A stretch of DNA of 64,000 nucleotides, taken from positions 806,001-870,000 of the forward strand of contig NZ_CP017248.1 in the NCBI RefSeq assembly GCF_001735805.1. The letters run 5' to 3'. This DNA is from Streptomyces fodineus. GTDB lineage: Bacteria > Actinomycetota > Actinomycetes > Streptomycetales > Streptomycetaceae. Position numbers and translations under genes: made by a program. A model generated the notes under the pieces. It did no database searches, was not told the DNA's origin, and saw nothing but the letters and a program-made list of their open reading frames with translations. How positions within the stretch are numbered: position 1 is the first letter of the stretch; each line of letters begins with the position of its first letter. This document shows positions 8,400 to 17,038 of this stretch, one piece after another.

Positions 8400-9662
8400 A
8401 TGCCTGCCTCCAGAACCAGGCACCTGTGCTCCGTGGCCGCCGCCCTCGCCCTGACCGTCGCCGGCCCGGCGACCGCCGCCTCCGCCGCCTCCGCCGCAGG
8501 CGGTGACTTCGACGGCCTGCGCGAAGTGCTGTTCGTCGGCGACAACTGGGACGGCACCGCCGATGTGATCAAGTCCTCCGGCGACTTCGCGAAGGTCGGC
8601 CGGATCAACGTCATCCCCGACAAGGCGCAGCGGCTGGCGGAGATCAACGCCGACCCGATCAAGTGGATCTACTACACGTCCATCCGCAACGAGGTCGGCG
8701 AGGGACACGACCAGTACGCGGACGACATGTACTCCACACCCGACGGGAAGTCCGTGGTCGTCTCCCGGCCCAGCTTCGCCGACGTCGTCTCCATCGACCT
8801 GGCCACCGACAAGGTCAACTGGCGCTTCCCGGTGGCCGGATACCGCGCCGATCACATGGCCGTCTCGCCCGACGGCTCCCGGGTCGCGGTCTCGGCGTCC
8901 ACCGCGAACAAGGTCCAGGTGCTCGACATCGCTACCGGCAGGGAACTCGGCGAGTTCGCCACCGGCGACAAGCCGCACGAGAACTTCTTCACGGACGGCG
9001 GCAAGTACATCTGGAACATGTCCATCGGCGAGGTGACCACCTCCCTCGACGCCCCGGCCTGGGACTGGACCAAGGGCGACCGCCACATCACGATCGTCGA
9101 CGCGACCACGTTCAAGCAGGTCAGGACCATCGACATGCGGCAGCGGCTGGACGCGATCGGGCTGAAGGACTTCTCCGACGCGGTCCGGCCCGCCGCCTTC
9201 ACACCCGACTGGTCCAAGCTGTACTTCCAGGTGTCGTTCTTCAACGGCTTCCTGGAGTACGACGTGGCCACCGACAAGATCACCCGGGTGAAGACCCTGC
9301 CGGAGAACCCGGCGACCAACCCCGACCGCACCACCTGGCTGCTGGACTCCCGCCACCACGGCATCTCGATGAACCCCGAGGGCACCAAGCTGTGTGTCGC
9401 CGGGACGATGGACGACTACGCCACCGTGGTCGACCGCGCCTCCTTCGACGTCGGCCCGCTGATCACCGCGTCCACCCCGTACTGGGCGACGGTGAGCGGC
9501 GACGGCAAGGACTGCGTCATCTCCGAGGCCGGCGCCGACCAGGTCACGGTCATCGACTTCGCCACCGGCCAGAAGGTGCTGTCCGTGCCGGTCGGCGACC
9601 ACCCGCAGCGCGTCCGGCTGGGGCACGTCCAGGCCGACTGGACGGGTCCGGCCGGGAGTTGA
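8400..9662 (+). CDS. secreted YVTN/YncE-like beta-propeller protein
   Basis: A 420-residue exported protein. The N-terminus is a typical Sec signal (MPASRTRHLCSVAAALALTV, cleavage near ATAASA). The mature part is built of repeated beta-blades of the YVTN/cytochrome-cd1 type: STPDGKSVVVSRPS, VSPDGSRVAVSAST, FTPDWSKLYFQVS, MNPEGTKLCVAGT and VSGDGKDCVISEAG, each followed by a segment like DLATDKVNW or DIATGRELGEF. Such propellers act as binding or enzymatic scaffolds outside the cell; no catalytic signature is seen. ATG 8400 follows GAGGAAAGAG. It is divergent from the TetR gene and closed by a hairpin at 9665. Confidence 0.85.
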   Translation: MPASRTRHLCSVAAALALTVAGPATAASAASAAGGDFDGLREVLFVGDNWDGTADVIKSSGDFAKVGRINVIPDKAQRLAEINADPIKWIYYTSIRNEVGEGHDQYADDMYSTPDGKSVVVSRPSFADVVSIDLATDKVNWRFPVAGYRADHMAVSPDGSRVAVSASTANKVQVLDIATGRELGEFATGDKPHENFFTDGGKYIWNMSIGEVTTSLDAPAWDWTKGDRHITIVDATTFKQVRTIDMRQRLDAIGLKDFSDAVRPAAFTPDWSKLYFQVSFFNGFLEYDVATDKITRVKTLPENPATNPDRTTWLLDSRHHGISMNPEGTKLCVAGTMDDYATVVDRASFDVGPLITASTPYWATVSGDGKDCVISEAGADQVTVIDFATGQKVLSVPVGDHPQRVRLGHVQADWTGPAGS

Positions 9663-9664
9663 GC

Positions 9665-9712
9665 GCCGTACGGCCTCCGGGGCGACCCCACTCCTCCCGG
9701 GGGCCGTACGGC
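9665..9712. terminator. bidirectional hairpin terminator
   Basis: GCCGTACGGC at 9665-9674 pairs with the identical palindromic block at 9703-9712. The stem extends inward through CCTCCGGGG against CCCGGGGG. It lies between the convergent stops at 9662 and 9730, so it can terminate transcription from both sides. There is no U-tract, as is usual in Streptomyces. Confidence 0.75.
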
Positions 9713-9729
9713 TTGCCGCCCACAAAGCC

Positions 9730-11598
9730 TCAGAAGTGCGCAGCCGCCCAAGCGGCCAGCTCGGACCTGGCCGCGCTCAGCAGGTCCGCCGAGGGCGCCG
9801 TGGCCCCGTTGGTCACCAGCGCGAAGTGCGGGGACCCGGAGTCGGCGTCGGTGAGCAGCAGCCGGCGGCTGCCGGCACCGCCCGGCTCGGGGGCGACGGC
9901 GACCGGGGTGGCGGCGCCGGTGTAGGCGGGCGGGCCGTAGGCCGTGCCCAGGTCGGAGACGACGGTGGTCGACGCGGTGGGGAAGGACGCCGGCAGATGC
10001 AGTTCGGTGGGTGCGGTGCCGTCGCCGGAGCGCCACACCAGCAGCCCGTACTGGCCGGAGCCGACCAGCTTGGCCACGTCCGGCAGCGAGGACGGCACCG
10101 GGTTCCAGGTCAGGGTGGTGGAGCCGTCGCGGGAGCGGTCCTCGTAGGTGAAGGCGAGGGCCGTACCGGCCGTGGCGCTCGGGTAGAGGCGGTCCAGCAG
10201 CCGGGCGTCTTGGCGGAGGGTGACGTTCCCGGAGTCGTCCAGGCGTACGGCGGAGAGGTCCTCGTCGTTCCAGGCGTCACCGGAGGTGAGCACCTTGCCG
10301 GGGTTGCCGTTCATCAGCTCGTGGTGCCGGCCGTTGTAGAGGTCCCACTGCCACTGGGTGCCGGAGAGCACCGGGCCGGAGGCGGCCGGGTCGGACCACC
10401 AACCCGCCCCGGGCAGGCGGGAGTCGAGGGCCTGGTACATGGCCTTCAGGACGGTCGGCGCCTTGTCGGACACCGTGCCGGACAGCGGGTGGCCGAACTC
10501 GCTGGCCATGGCCGTGGTGCCGGCGGTCGCGGCCCGGTCGCGGACGGTGGCGAAGTCGGAGGCGTACTGGCCGTCGGCGGCCTTGCCCCACATCAGGATG
10601 CCGGAGATGGCCTTCTGGTCGTAGAAGTGGGTGTTGAAGACATAGCCCGGGCCGAGGGCGCCCGCGTCCAGCAGGCCGCCCTGCTGTTTCTGGGTGGAGA
10701 TGTCGGCGTTCCAGAAGAGGTTCGGTTCCACGAAGGCCGGCTTGTCCTGCCAGCCGGCGGCGTCCATACGGGTGCGGAACTTCTCGTAGAACGGCCACAG
10801 CAGGTCCTTCTCCCAGGTGCGGGAGGACTGTCCGGAGTCGTAACTGCCCGCATAGGGCTCGTTGTACGGGTCGAAGCCGGCGATCTGCGCGAACTCCGCG
10901 CCGCTCAGGTGCTGTCGGAGGTAGGCCATGGCGCTCTGGGCGGTGGCGAGGAAGGCGTCCTGAAGGCCGTAGGTGTTGTGCCAGAAGTCGTACTGCGCCT
11001 TCTGTACGGCCGCGTTCTGGGTGATGTTCTGGCCCCAGAAGAGGCAGATGCCGCAGGACTCGGCCGGGTAACCACCGGCGTCCGCGGCCCACTTGGGGGC
11101 GCCGTCGCCCGTGTACCAGCTGCCGCTGTTGAAGAGGTAGCGGGAGTACAGGTCCTGGTGGAAGTCCGGGAAGACGCGGATACCCGCGTCCAGGAAGGCG
11201 CGCATCTGCTCGGTGACGGCGGCCAGATAGCCGGTGTCCACCTGGCCGCGTACGGGTTCGGCATGGGCCCAGGAGAGCAGGAAGCGGACCGTGTTCGCGC
11301 CGCCGAGGGCGCGCAGTGCGGAGGCGGACTTCCCGGCGTCGGCTACGGAGGCGAAGGGCAGGCCGCCGTTCTCCTCCAGCTTGGTCTCGCCGGAGACGTT
11401 GTAGCCGCGCAGGACGATCTCGCGCCCCTGGCCGTCGGTGAAGCGGCCGCCCTGCACGGTGAGCGGGGCGCCGTCGAACCAGAGGGAGCCGGCGGGGAGG
11501 GCCGGGGTGGCGGCGGTGGCGGGCGGCAGGCCCGCCACCGTCAGGAATCCGCAGAGGACGACCAGAACAACCAGCAGACGCACCCGGAAATTCGGCAT
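9730..11598 (-). CDS. secreted GH5 glycoside hydrolase, endoglycosylceramidase-like
   Basis: A 622-residue exported retaining glycosidase. A signal peptide occupies residues 1-30 (RVRLLVVLVVLCGFLTVAG, then ATAA). The (beta/alpha)8 barrel follows with RFLLSWAHAEPVRG, DFHQDLYSR, the acid/base Glu247 in FDPYNEP and the nucleophile Glu367 in ASEFGHP. The DFHQDLYSR and FDPYNEP motifs fit endoglycosylceramidases (GH5_29-type), which split the oligosaccharide from ceramide; a cellulase-like annotation is the broader alternative. A C-terminal beta-domain completes the protein. Start ATG 11598 fits the signal peptide, but in-frame starts at 11649 and 11664 exist. A palindrome-like element lies just upstream at 11641. 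Confidence 0.88.
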   Translation of the reverse strand: MPNFRVRLLVVLVVLCGFLTVAGLPPATAATPALPAGSLWFDGAPLTVQGGRFTDGQGREIVLRGYNVSGETKLEENGGLPFASVADAGKSASALRALGGANTVRFLLSWAHAEPVRGQVDTGYLAAVTEQMRAFLDAGIRVFPDFHQDLYSRYLFNSGSWYTGDGAPKWAADAGGYPAESCGICLFWGQNITQNAAVQKAQYDFWHNTYGLQDAFLATAQSAMAYLRQHLSGAEFAQIAGFDPYNEPYAGSYDSGQSSRTWEKDLLWPFYEKFRTRMDAAGWQDKPAFVEPNLFWNADISTQKQQGGLLDAGALGPGYVFNTHFYDQKAISGILMWGKAADGQYASDFATVRDRAATAGTTAMASEFGHPLSGTVSDKAPTVLKAMYQALDSRLPGAGWWSDPAASGPVLSGTQWQWDLYNGRHHELMNGNPGKVLTSGDAWNDEDLSAVRLDDSGNVTLRQDARLLDRLYPSATAGTALAFTYEDRSRDGSTTLTWNPVPSSLPDVAKLVGSGQYGLLVWRSGDGTAPTELHLPASFPTASTTVVSDLGTAYGPPAYTGAATPVAVAPEPGGAGSRRLLLTDADSGSPHFALVTNGATAPSADLLSAARSELAAWAAAHF

Positions 11599-11640
11599 GT
11601 CCACCACAGTCCGGCGCGGTCCGGACAGCGTCAATACCTT

Positions 11641-11671
11641 CTGACTCATCAGTAAGTTGACCATCAGTCAG
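11641..11671. promoter_or_regulatory. imperfect palindrome upstream of the GH5 gene
   Basis: CTGACT at 11641-11646 and AGTCAG at 11666-11671 form the ends of a 31-bp imperfect inverted repeat. It also contains the direct repeat CATCAGTNAG at 11647 and 11662 (15 bp apart). It lies 43-73 bp before the GH5 start, a good position for an operator or promoter. No regulator is assigned. Confidence 0.35.
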
Positions 11672-11680
11672 CTTGCTGGC

Positions 11681-13825
11681 TCAATCCCCCACCCGGCGTG
11701 ACACGTTGAGCAGGTACTCCTTCCGGTTCAGCGGGTTGTGGTCGGTACGCGGCCGCTCCGGGACCGCGCCCCGGGTGACCGGCGCATAGTGGTCGAACGC
11801 CGACTCCAGTTCCCCCTCGCCCCGGGTGAGACCGGGCAGCCGCTGCTCCAGCTCGTGCACCCGGGCGGCCGGCACCGTGCCCCGCAGCACACAGGCCGTG
11901 CCGAGTGCGCCGGTGGTCTCCGGTACGGCACCCAGCCGGGCGAGCACCGGAAGCAGCGCGCCGAGGGTGTCCGCCGGGGCCTCGAGCCGGAAGCGGTGCA
12001 CCGGCTCGTGCACCAGGGTGCCCGCCCGGCGCAGCGCCTCGGCCAGGACCAGCGGGGTCAGGCCCCGGAAGTCGTAACCGGTGCTCGACATGCTCTTGTC
12101 GAAGCCCTGGTGGGCGTGGCTCTGCCGGGGCGAGTAGCCGGAGTGGGTCATGGTCACCGTGCAGTCCGGGATCTGCCAGCCGTGCAGTCCCTGCCCGAGG
12201 GTCTCGCGCACGGTGTCCTCGACGGCCTTGAAGAAGGCGTACGGCATCGAGCCCAGCTCCACCTCCAGCCGGAACTCCACGCCCGCGCCGGGCGATGCGG
12301 GCTCGACCCGCAGGCCGACCGTGGCCAGGAAGGGATTGGCGCCCTTCTTGTTGAACTCCACGGCGTGCCCGGTGCCGGCCGGCCGTTCGATGCACAGGGT
12401 CGTCGTCTCGCGGAAGGTGACGTCCAGGCCGTACTCCTCGGCGAGGGTCGCCTGGACGACCTCCTTCTGCACCTCGCCGTAGAGGGACACGGAGGTCTCC
12501 CCGCGCAGCTCGTCGTGCCGCACCCCGATGAGCGGGTCCTGTTCGGCGAGCTGGGTGAGCGCGAGGTGCAGGGAGCGCCGGCCGGCACCGGGGCCGGGGA
12601 CGACGACGGTCTCCAGGGTGGGCGGCGCGAAGTGGTGCGCGTACGCCGTGCGCGACCGGCCGAGCGCGTCACCGATCCGGACCCCGCCGAGCCCCCAGAC
12701 CTTGACGATCCGCCCGGCACCGGCGCTGTCCCGGCGCACCTCGGTGCCGCTCTCGAACACGCCGAGCGCGGTGACCCGGCCCTCGGCACGACGCCGGGCA
12801 CCCCGCCCTGCCGACGGGCCGCCACCGCCGACACCCTCCGCGCACCCGTCACCACGACCATCGGAGCCACCCCCGCCCACCCGGCCGTCCGCAATCCGCT
12901 CCTCCACCCGACCACCGCCGGCGCCACTCTCCAGCCGGCCGTCGGTCGGGGCGCCCTCCTCTCCCCCGTCCCCGAAGGGCACGCGGTCGCGGACGCGCAA
13001 GGTGCCGGAGAAGACCCGGGCGTAGGCCACCTTCTCCCCCGCCGGGCCGCGTTCGACCTTGAAGACCGTGGCCGACAGGGGGCCGGCCGGGTCGCCGTCG
13101 GCGGTGGGCAGGAGCCGCTCGATGCCGGTGGTCAGCTCGGGCACGCCCGCTCCGGTGACGGCCGAGCCGAAGTACACCGGATGGACGAGCGTGCGCCGGG
13201 TCTGGGCGGCGAGGGCGGTGTGCAGACGGGCGTCGGACACACCGCCGTCGAGGTAGGCGGCGAGCAGGTCGTCGTCGTGGTCGGCGAGCGCGTCCAGCGC
13301 GGCCGGACCGAGGCCGGGCACGAAACGTGCGGCCCTGGTGCCGGGCGCGGCGGCCGTCCCCATCGGGACGAGCGGTACGGCCAGCCTGCGGGCCATCCGA
13401 TCAAGCACGGCGGAGCCGTCCGCGCCGCGCCGGTCGATCTTGTTCACGAAGATCAGCGTGGGGATGCGCAGCCGCCGCAGCGTGCGCATCAGCACCCGGG
13501 TCTGCGCCTGGACGCCCTCGACGGCCGAGACGACCAGTACGGCGCCGTCGAGCACGCCGAGCACCCGCTCGACCTCGGCGATGAAGTCGGGGTGACCGGG
13601 AGTGTCGATGAGGTTGACGGTGACGCCGTCGAGCGGGAACGACACGACGGCGGACCTGATGGTGATGCCGCGCCGCCGCTCCAGCGCGAGGGTGTCGGTG
13701 GTGGTACTGCCGGCGTCGACGCTGCCGATCTCGTCGATCACTCCGGCGGTGTGCAGCAGCCGTTCGGTCAGGCTGGTCTTACCGGCGTCGACATGCGCGA
13801 GAATTCCGAGATTGAGCAGATGCAC
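11681..13825 (-). CDS. otrA: OtrA/TetM-type tetracycline resistance ribosomal protection protein
   Basis: EF-G-like GTPase that dislodges tetracycline from the 30S subunit. G motifs: AHVDAGKT (10-17), DTPGH (74-78), NKID (128-131). The EF-G domain IV equivalent with its protection loop shows HSGYSPRQSHAHQGF, and the C-terminal segment carries LVLAEALRRAGTLVHEPVH. At 714 residues it is about 50 longer than OtrA. The excess is a Gly/Arg/Asp-rich insertion at about residues 286-348 in domain II, bounded by RDRVPFGDG and EGRVTALGVF. The GTG at 13825 gives the standard N-terminus (HLLNLGILAHVDAGKTSLT) and is preferred over the longer frame to 13912. A leader ORF overlaps its start. Such genes are common in Streptomyces, and the actual resistance level cannot be inferred. 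Confidence 0.9.
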   Translation of the reverse strand: MHLLNLGILAHVDAGKTSLTERLLHTAGVIDEIGSVDAGSTTTDTLALERRRGITIRSAVVSFPLDGVTVNLIDTPGHPDFIAEVERVLGVLDGAVLVVSAVEGVQAQTRVLMRTLRRLRIPTLIFVNKIDRRGADGSAVLDRMARRLAVPLVPMGTAAAPGTRAARFVPGLGPAALDALADHDDDLLAAYLDGGVSDARLHTALAAQTRRTLVHPVYFGSAVTGAGVPELTTGIERLLPTADGDPAGPLSATVFKVERGPAGEKVAYARVFSGTLRVRDRVPFGDGGEEGAPTDGRLESGAGGGRVEERIADGRVGGGGSDGRGDGCAEGVGGGGPSAGRGARRRAEGRVTALGVFESGTEVRRDSAGAGRIVKVWGLGGVRIGDALGRSRTAYAHHFAPPTLETVVVPGPGAGRRSLHLALTQLAEQDPLIGVRHDELRGETSVSLYGEVQKEVVQATLAEEYGLDVTFRETTTLCIERPAGTGHAVEFNKKGANPFLATVGLRVEPASPGAGVEFRLEVELGSMPYAFFKAVEDTVRETLGQGLHGWQIPDCTVTMTHSGYSPRQSHAHQGFDKSMSSTGYDFRGLTPLVLAEALRRAGTLVHEPVHRFRLEAPADTLGALLPVLARLGAVPETTGALGTACVLRGTVPAARVHELEQRLPGLTRGEGELESAFDHYAPVTRGAVPERPRTDHNPLNRKEYLLNVSRRVGD

Positions 13826-13889
13826 TGAGCGTGATGTCCTTCGGCACGGGGTGGATTCCTTCCTTGGTGGACATGCACGCAGCGCGCAT
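13779..13889 (-). CDS. possible leader peptide overlapping the otrA-like start
   Basis: A 36-codon ORF begins with ATG at 13889 behind a good AGAGAGG site (7-base spacing), starts MRAACMSTKEGIHPVPKD, and stops with TAA at 13779-13781, inside codons 15-16 of the otrA-like gene. It runs in a different frame and covers the otrA ribosome-binding region, so its translation would affect otrA initiation. Leader-peptide control is known for other antibiotic resistance genes; for this gene it is an inference from arrangement only. It has no recognisable homologue. Confidence 0.4.
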   Translation of the reverse strand: MRAACMSTKEGIHPVPKDITLSASAQSRNSRACRRR

Positions 13890-14072
13890 CGCTGGTCCTC
13901 TCTGTGTGACAACGGGTAACGCGCAGTGCAGCAGACCCGGCGGCGCGCAGCAATGGATTAACGCTCAACAAAAGCCCCGCCGCAGCACTCGCCGCGACCA
14001 GACCACGGTCGTAGGGTGACCTACATCACGCCAGGTGGCTGAATTCCCTCTCCTGCACGGTCTGGAGGGCAC

Positions 14073-14564
14073 ATGACCCGCATCTCGGTGAACGTGGACG
14101 GCACGGCCTACGAGGACGACGTGGAACCCCGTCTCCTCCTCGCCCACTACCTGCGCGACCGCCTCGGTCTCACCGGCACCCCGATCGGCTGCGACACCTC
14201 CAACTGCGGAGCGTGCACGGTCGACCTGGACGGGGCCAGTGTGAAGAGCTGCTCGGTGCTCGCCGTCCAGGCGGACGGGTGCGAGGTGACGACGGTCCAG
14301 GGGCTCGCGAAGGACGGTGAGTGGACGGCGCTGCAGCGGGCGTTCCACGAGCAGCACGCTCTGCAGTGCGGCTACTGCACCCCGGGCATGATCATGGCGG
14401 CGCGTGACCTGCTCCGGGAGAACCCGCATCCCGGCCCGGACGAGGTCCGGCAGGCCTTGGAGGGCAACCTCTGCCGCTGCACCGGCTACCAGAACATCGT
14501 CCGCGCGGTGCTCGCCGCGTCCGGGGAACCGGCTCGTGCGGCCGCCGAGGAGGTCACGGCATGA
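14073..14564 (+). CDS. coxS: molybdenum hydroxylase small subunit, [2Fe-2S] (CoxS-like)
   Basis: A 163-residue iron-sulfur subunit of a xanthine-dehydrogenase/CO-dehydrogenase-type enzyme; it passes electrons from the molybdenum cofactor to FAD. The plant-ferredoxin cluster is held by Cys40, Cys45, Cys48 and Cys60 ([13 protein letters not shown]). The second, helical-domain cluster is held by Cys99, Cys102, Cys134 and Cys136 (CGYCTPGM and CRCTGYQN). All eight ligands are present and length is standard. ATG 14073 follows GGAGGG. It is the first gene of a seven-gene operon, and its stop overlaps the next start (ATGA). Divergent from the otrA-like gene with about 180 bp of shared upstream DNA. 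Confidence 0.95.
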   Translation: MTRISVNVDGTAYEDDVEPRLLLAHYLRDRLGLTGTPIGCDTSNCGACTVDLDGASVKSCSVLAVQADGCEVTTVQGLAKDGEWTALQRAFHEQHALQCGYCTPGMIMAARDLLRENPHPGPDEVRQALEGNLCRCTGYQNIVRAVLAASGEPARAAAEEVTA

Positions 14565-17038
14565 CCGGCCAGGCCGTCGAACGTGAGGTCGGGCGCCGCC
14601 AGCTGCGCAAGGAGGACGCCCGGCTGATCACCGGCCAGACCAACTGGACCGACAACATCCAGGTGGCCGGCCTCATGCACCTGGCGATCCTGCGCAGCCC
14701 GATGGCCCACGCCCGCCTCACCCGCGTCGATGTCTCCCCCGCCCTCGAACGCCCCGGCGTCGTCGCGGCGTTCGGCGGCGCCGACCTCGCCGAGGGGCTG
14801 GGCTCGCTGCCCTGCGCCTGGCCGGTGACCGAGGACATCGTGCTGCCGGGCCACCCGCCGATCGCCGTCGACGAGGTCCGCTACGCGGGCGACCCGGTGG
14901 CGGTCGTGGTGGCCCGCGACCGGTACGCGGCCGCCGACGCCCTGGAGGCGATCGAGGTCGACTACGACCCGCTGCCCCCGGTCCTCGACCTGGAGGCCGC
15001 GCTGGCGCAGGGCGCCCCGCTGGTCCACGCCGACAAGGGCACCAACCGCTGCTACACCTGGCCGCTGGCCACCGGCGAGAGCTTCGAGTCGGTGCGGGAA
15101 CGCGCCGACGTGACCCTGAAGCGCCGCTACCACCAGCAGCGGCTGATCCCCAACGCGATGGAGCCGCGCGCGGTCGTGGTCACCCCGCTCGCCGCCTCCG
15201 GCGAGTACACGGTCTACTCGGCGACCCAGATCCCGCACATCCTGCGGATCATGCTGTCCACGGTCACCGGGATCCCCGAGCACAAGCTCCGGGTGATCGC
15301 CCCGGACGTGGGCGGCGGCTTCGGCTCCAAGCTCCAGGTGTACGGCGAGGAGGCCCTCACGCTCGCGATCGCCCGCAGACTCGGCCGGCCGGTGAAGTGG
15401 ACCGAGTCCCGCTCCGAGGCCGCGCTCGCCACCCACCACGGCCGCGGCATGATCCAGGACATCGAGATCGCCGCCACCCGCGAGGGCAGGCTGCTCGGCC
15501 TCAAGGTGGGCCTGCTCGCCGACATGGGCGCCTACCTGATGCTCGTCACCCCGGGCATCCCGATCCTGGGCGCCTTCATGTACCCGGCGATCTACAAGAT
15601 GGACGCCTACGATTTCACCTGCACCGGCGTCTTCACCACCCGCACGCCCACCGACGCCTACCGCGGCGCCGGGCGCCCCGAGGCGACCTTCGCCATCGAG
15701 CGGACCATGGACGAGCTCGCGGCCGAACTCGGCCTGGATCCGGTGGAGTTGCGGCGCCGGAACTGGATCCGGCACGAGGAGTTCCCGTACACCTCGATCG
15801 CCGGACTGACCTACGACAGCGGCAACTACGAGGCGGCCACCGACAAGGCCCTCGCCCTGTTCGGCTACGACGACCTGCGCGCCGAGCAGCGGGGGCGCAA
15901 CGAGCGCAACGACCCCGTACGGCTCGGCATCGGCGTGTCGACGTACACCGAGATGTGCGGGCTCGCGCCCAGCCGGGTGCTGCGCGACCTCAGGTACGGC
16001 GCCGGCGGCTGGGAGGCGGCGAGCATCCGCATGCTGCCCACCGGCAAGGTCGAGGTGGTCACCGGCACCAGCCCGCACGGGCAGGGCCACGAGACCTGCT
16101 GGAGCCAGATCGCGGCCGACGTGCTCGGCGTGCCCTTCGAGGACGTCGAGGTGCTGCACGGCGACACCAAGGCGGCCCCGCAGGGCATGGACACCTACGG
16201 CTCGCGGTCGCTGACCGTCGGCGGCGAGGCCGTGCACAGGGCGGCGAAGACGGTCGTCGAGAAGGCACGCAAGGTGGCCGCTCATCTGCTGGAGGCGAGC
16301 GAGCAGGACCTGGAGTTCAGCGGGGGCGTGTTCTCCGTGAAGGGCTCGCCGGAAGCCCGGAAGACCATCCAGGAGATCGCCTTCGAGACGTTCACCAACC
16401 ACGACCTGCCGGACGGCGTCGAGCCCACCATCAACGCCGAGCACGTCGTGGACCCGGAGAACTTCTCCTACCCGCACGGCACCCACCTGTGCGCCGTCGA
16501 GGTGGACACGGAGACCGGGCGCACCCGCATCCGGTCGTACGTCTGCGTCGACGACGTCGGCCGGGTCGTCAACCCGATGATCGTCGAGGGGCAGGTGCAC
16601 GGCGGACTCGCCCAGGGCATCGCGCAGGCCCTGTACGAGGAGGCCGTGTACGACGACGACGGCAACCTCCTCACCGGCACCCTGGCCGACTACCTGGTGC
16701 CGTCGGCGGCCGACCTGCCGGACTTCGTGACCGACCGGACGGAGACGCCGGCGGTGTCGAACGCCCTCGGCGTCAAGGGCGTCGGCGAGGCGGGCACGAT
16801 CGCGTCGACACCGGCCGTCGTCAACGCCGTCGTGGACGCGCTCAGGCCGCTCGGGGTGCGGGACGTGCGGATGCCGTGTTCGCCGCACCGGGTGTGGCGG
16901 GCGATCCAGGAGGCGCGGTCCGGCGCGGCCGACGGCACCGGCGGGACGGGGCCCGCCCGATCCGGGCAGTCCGGCCAGGCGGCCCGGTCCGGCGAGCCGG
17001 GTCAGTACGGCCGGCCGGGTGAGGAGGGTCCGGCATGA
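14561..17038 (+). CDS. coxL: molybdenum hydroxylase large subunit, form II CoxL type
   Basis: An 825-residue catalytic subunit binding molybdopterin cytosine dinucleotide. The active-site loop reads AYRGAGR (residues 366-372), the signature of form II CO-dehydrogenase-like proteins; true form I CODH has AYXCSFR with a catalytic Cys. CO oxidation is therefore doubtful, and another hydroxylation substrate is at least as likely. The general base Glu743 is in KGVGEAGT. Other cofactor motifs are seen, such as GGGFGSKLQVYGEEALT. The last about 40 residues (Gly/Ser/Ala-rich, GQSGQAARSGEPGQYGRPG) are a low-complexity tail beyond the usual end. Starts by ATGA overlap with coxS and ends by ATGA overlap with coxM. 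Confidence 0.95.
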   Translation: MTGQAVEREVGRRQLRKEDARLITGQTNWTDNIQVAGLMHLAILRSPMAHARLTRVDVSPALERPGVVAAFGGADLAEGLGSLPCAWPVTEDIVLPGHPPIAVDEVRYAGDPVAVVVARDRYAAADALEAIEVDYDPLPPVLDLEAALAQGAPLVHADKGTNRCYTWPLATGESFESVRERADVTLKRRYHQQRLIPNAMEPRAVVVTPLAASGEYTVYSATQIPHILRIMLSTVTGIPEHKLRVIAPDVGGGFGSKLQVYGEEALTLAIARRLGRPVKWTESRSEAALATHHGRGMIQDIEIAATREGRLLGLKVGLLADMGAYLMLVTPGIPILGAFMYPAIYKMDAYDFTCTGVFTTRTPTDAYRGAGRPEATFAIERTMDELAAELGLDPVELRRRNWIRHEEFPYTSIAGLTYDSGNYEAATDKALALFGYDDLRAEQRGRNERNDPVRLGIGVSTYTEMCGLAPSRVLRDLRYGAGGWEAASIRMLPTGKVEVVTGTSPHGQGHETCWSQIAADVLGVPFEDVEVLHGDTKAAPQGMDTYGSRSLTVGGEAVHRAAKTVVEKARKVAAHLLEASEQDLEFSGGVFSVKGSPEARKTIQEIAFETFTNHDLPDGVEPTINAEHVVDPENFSYPHGTHLCAVEVDTETGRTRIRSYVCVDDVGRVVNPMIVEGQVHGGLAQGIAQALYEEAVYDDDGNLLTGTLADYLVPSAADLPDFVTDRTETPAVSNALGVKGVGEAGTIASTPAVVNAVVDALRPLGVRDVRMPCSPHRVWRAIQEARSGAADGTGGTGPARSGQSGQAARSGEPGQYGRPGEEGPA

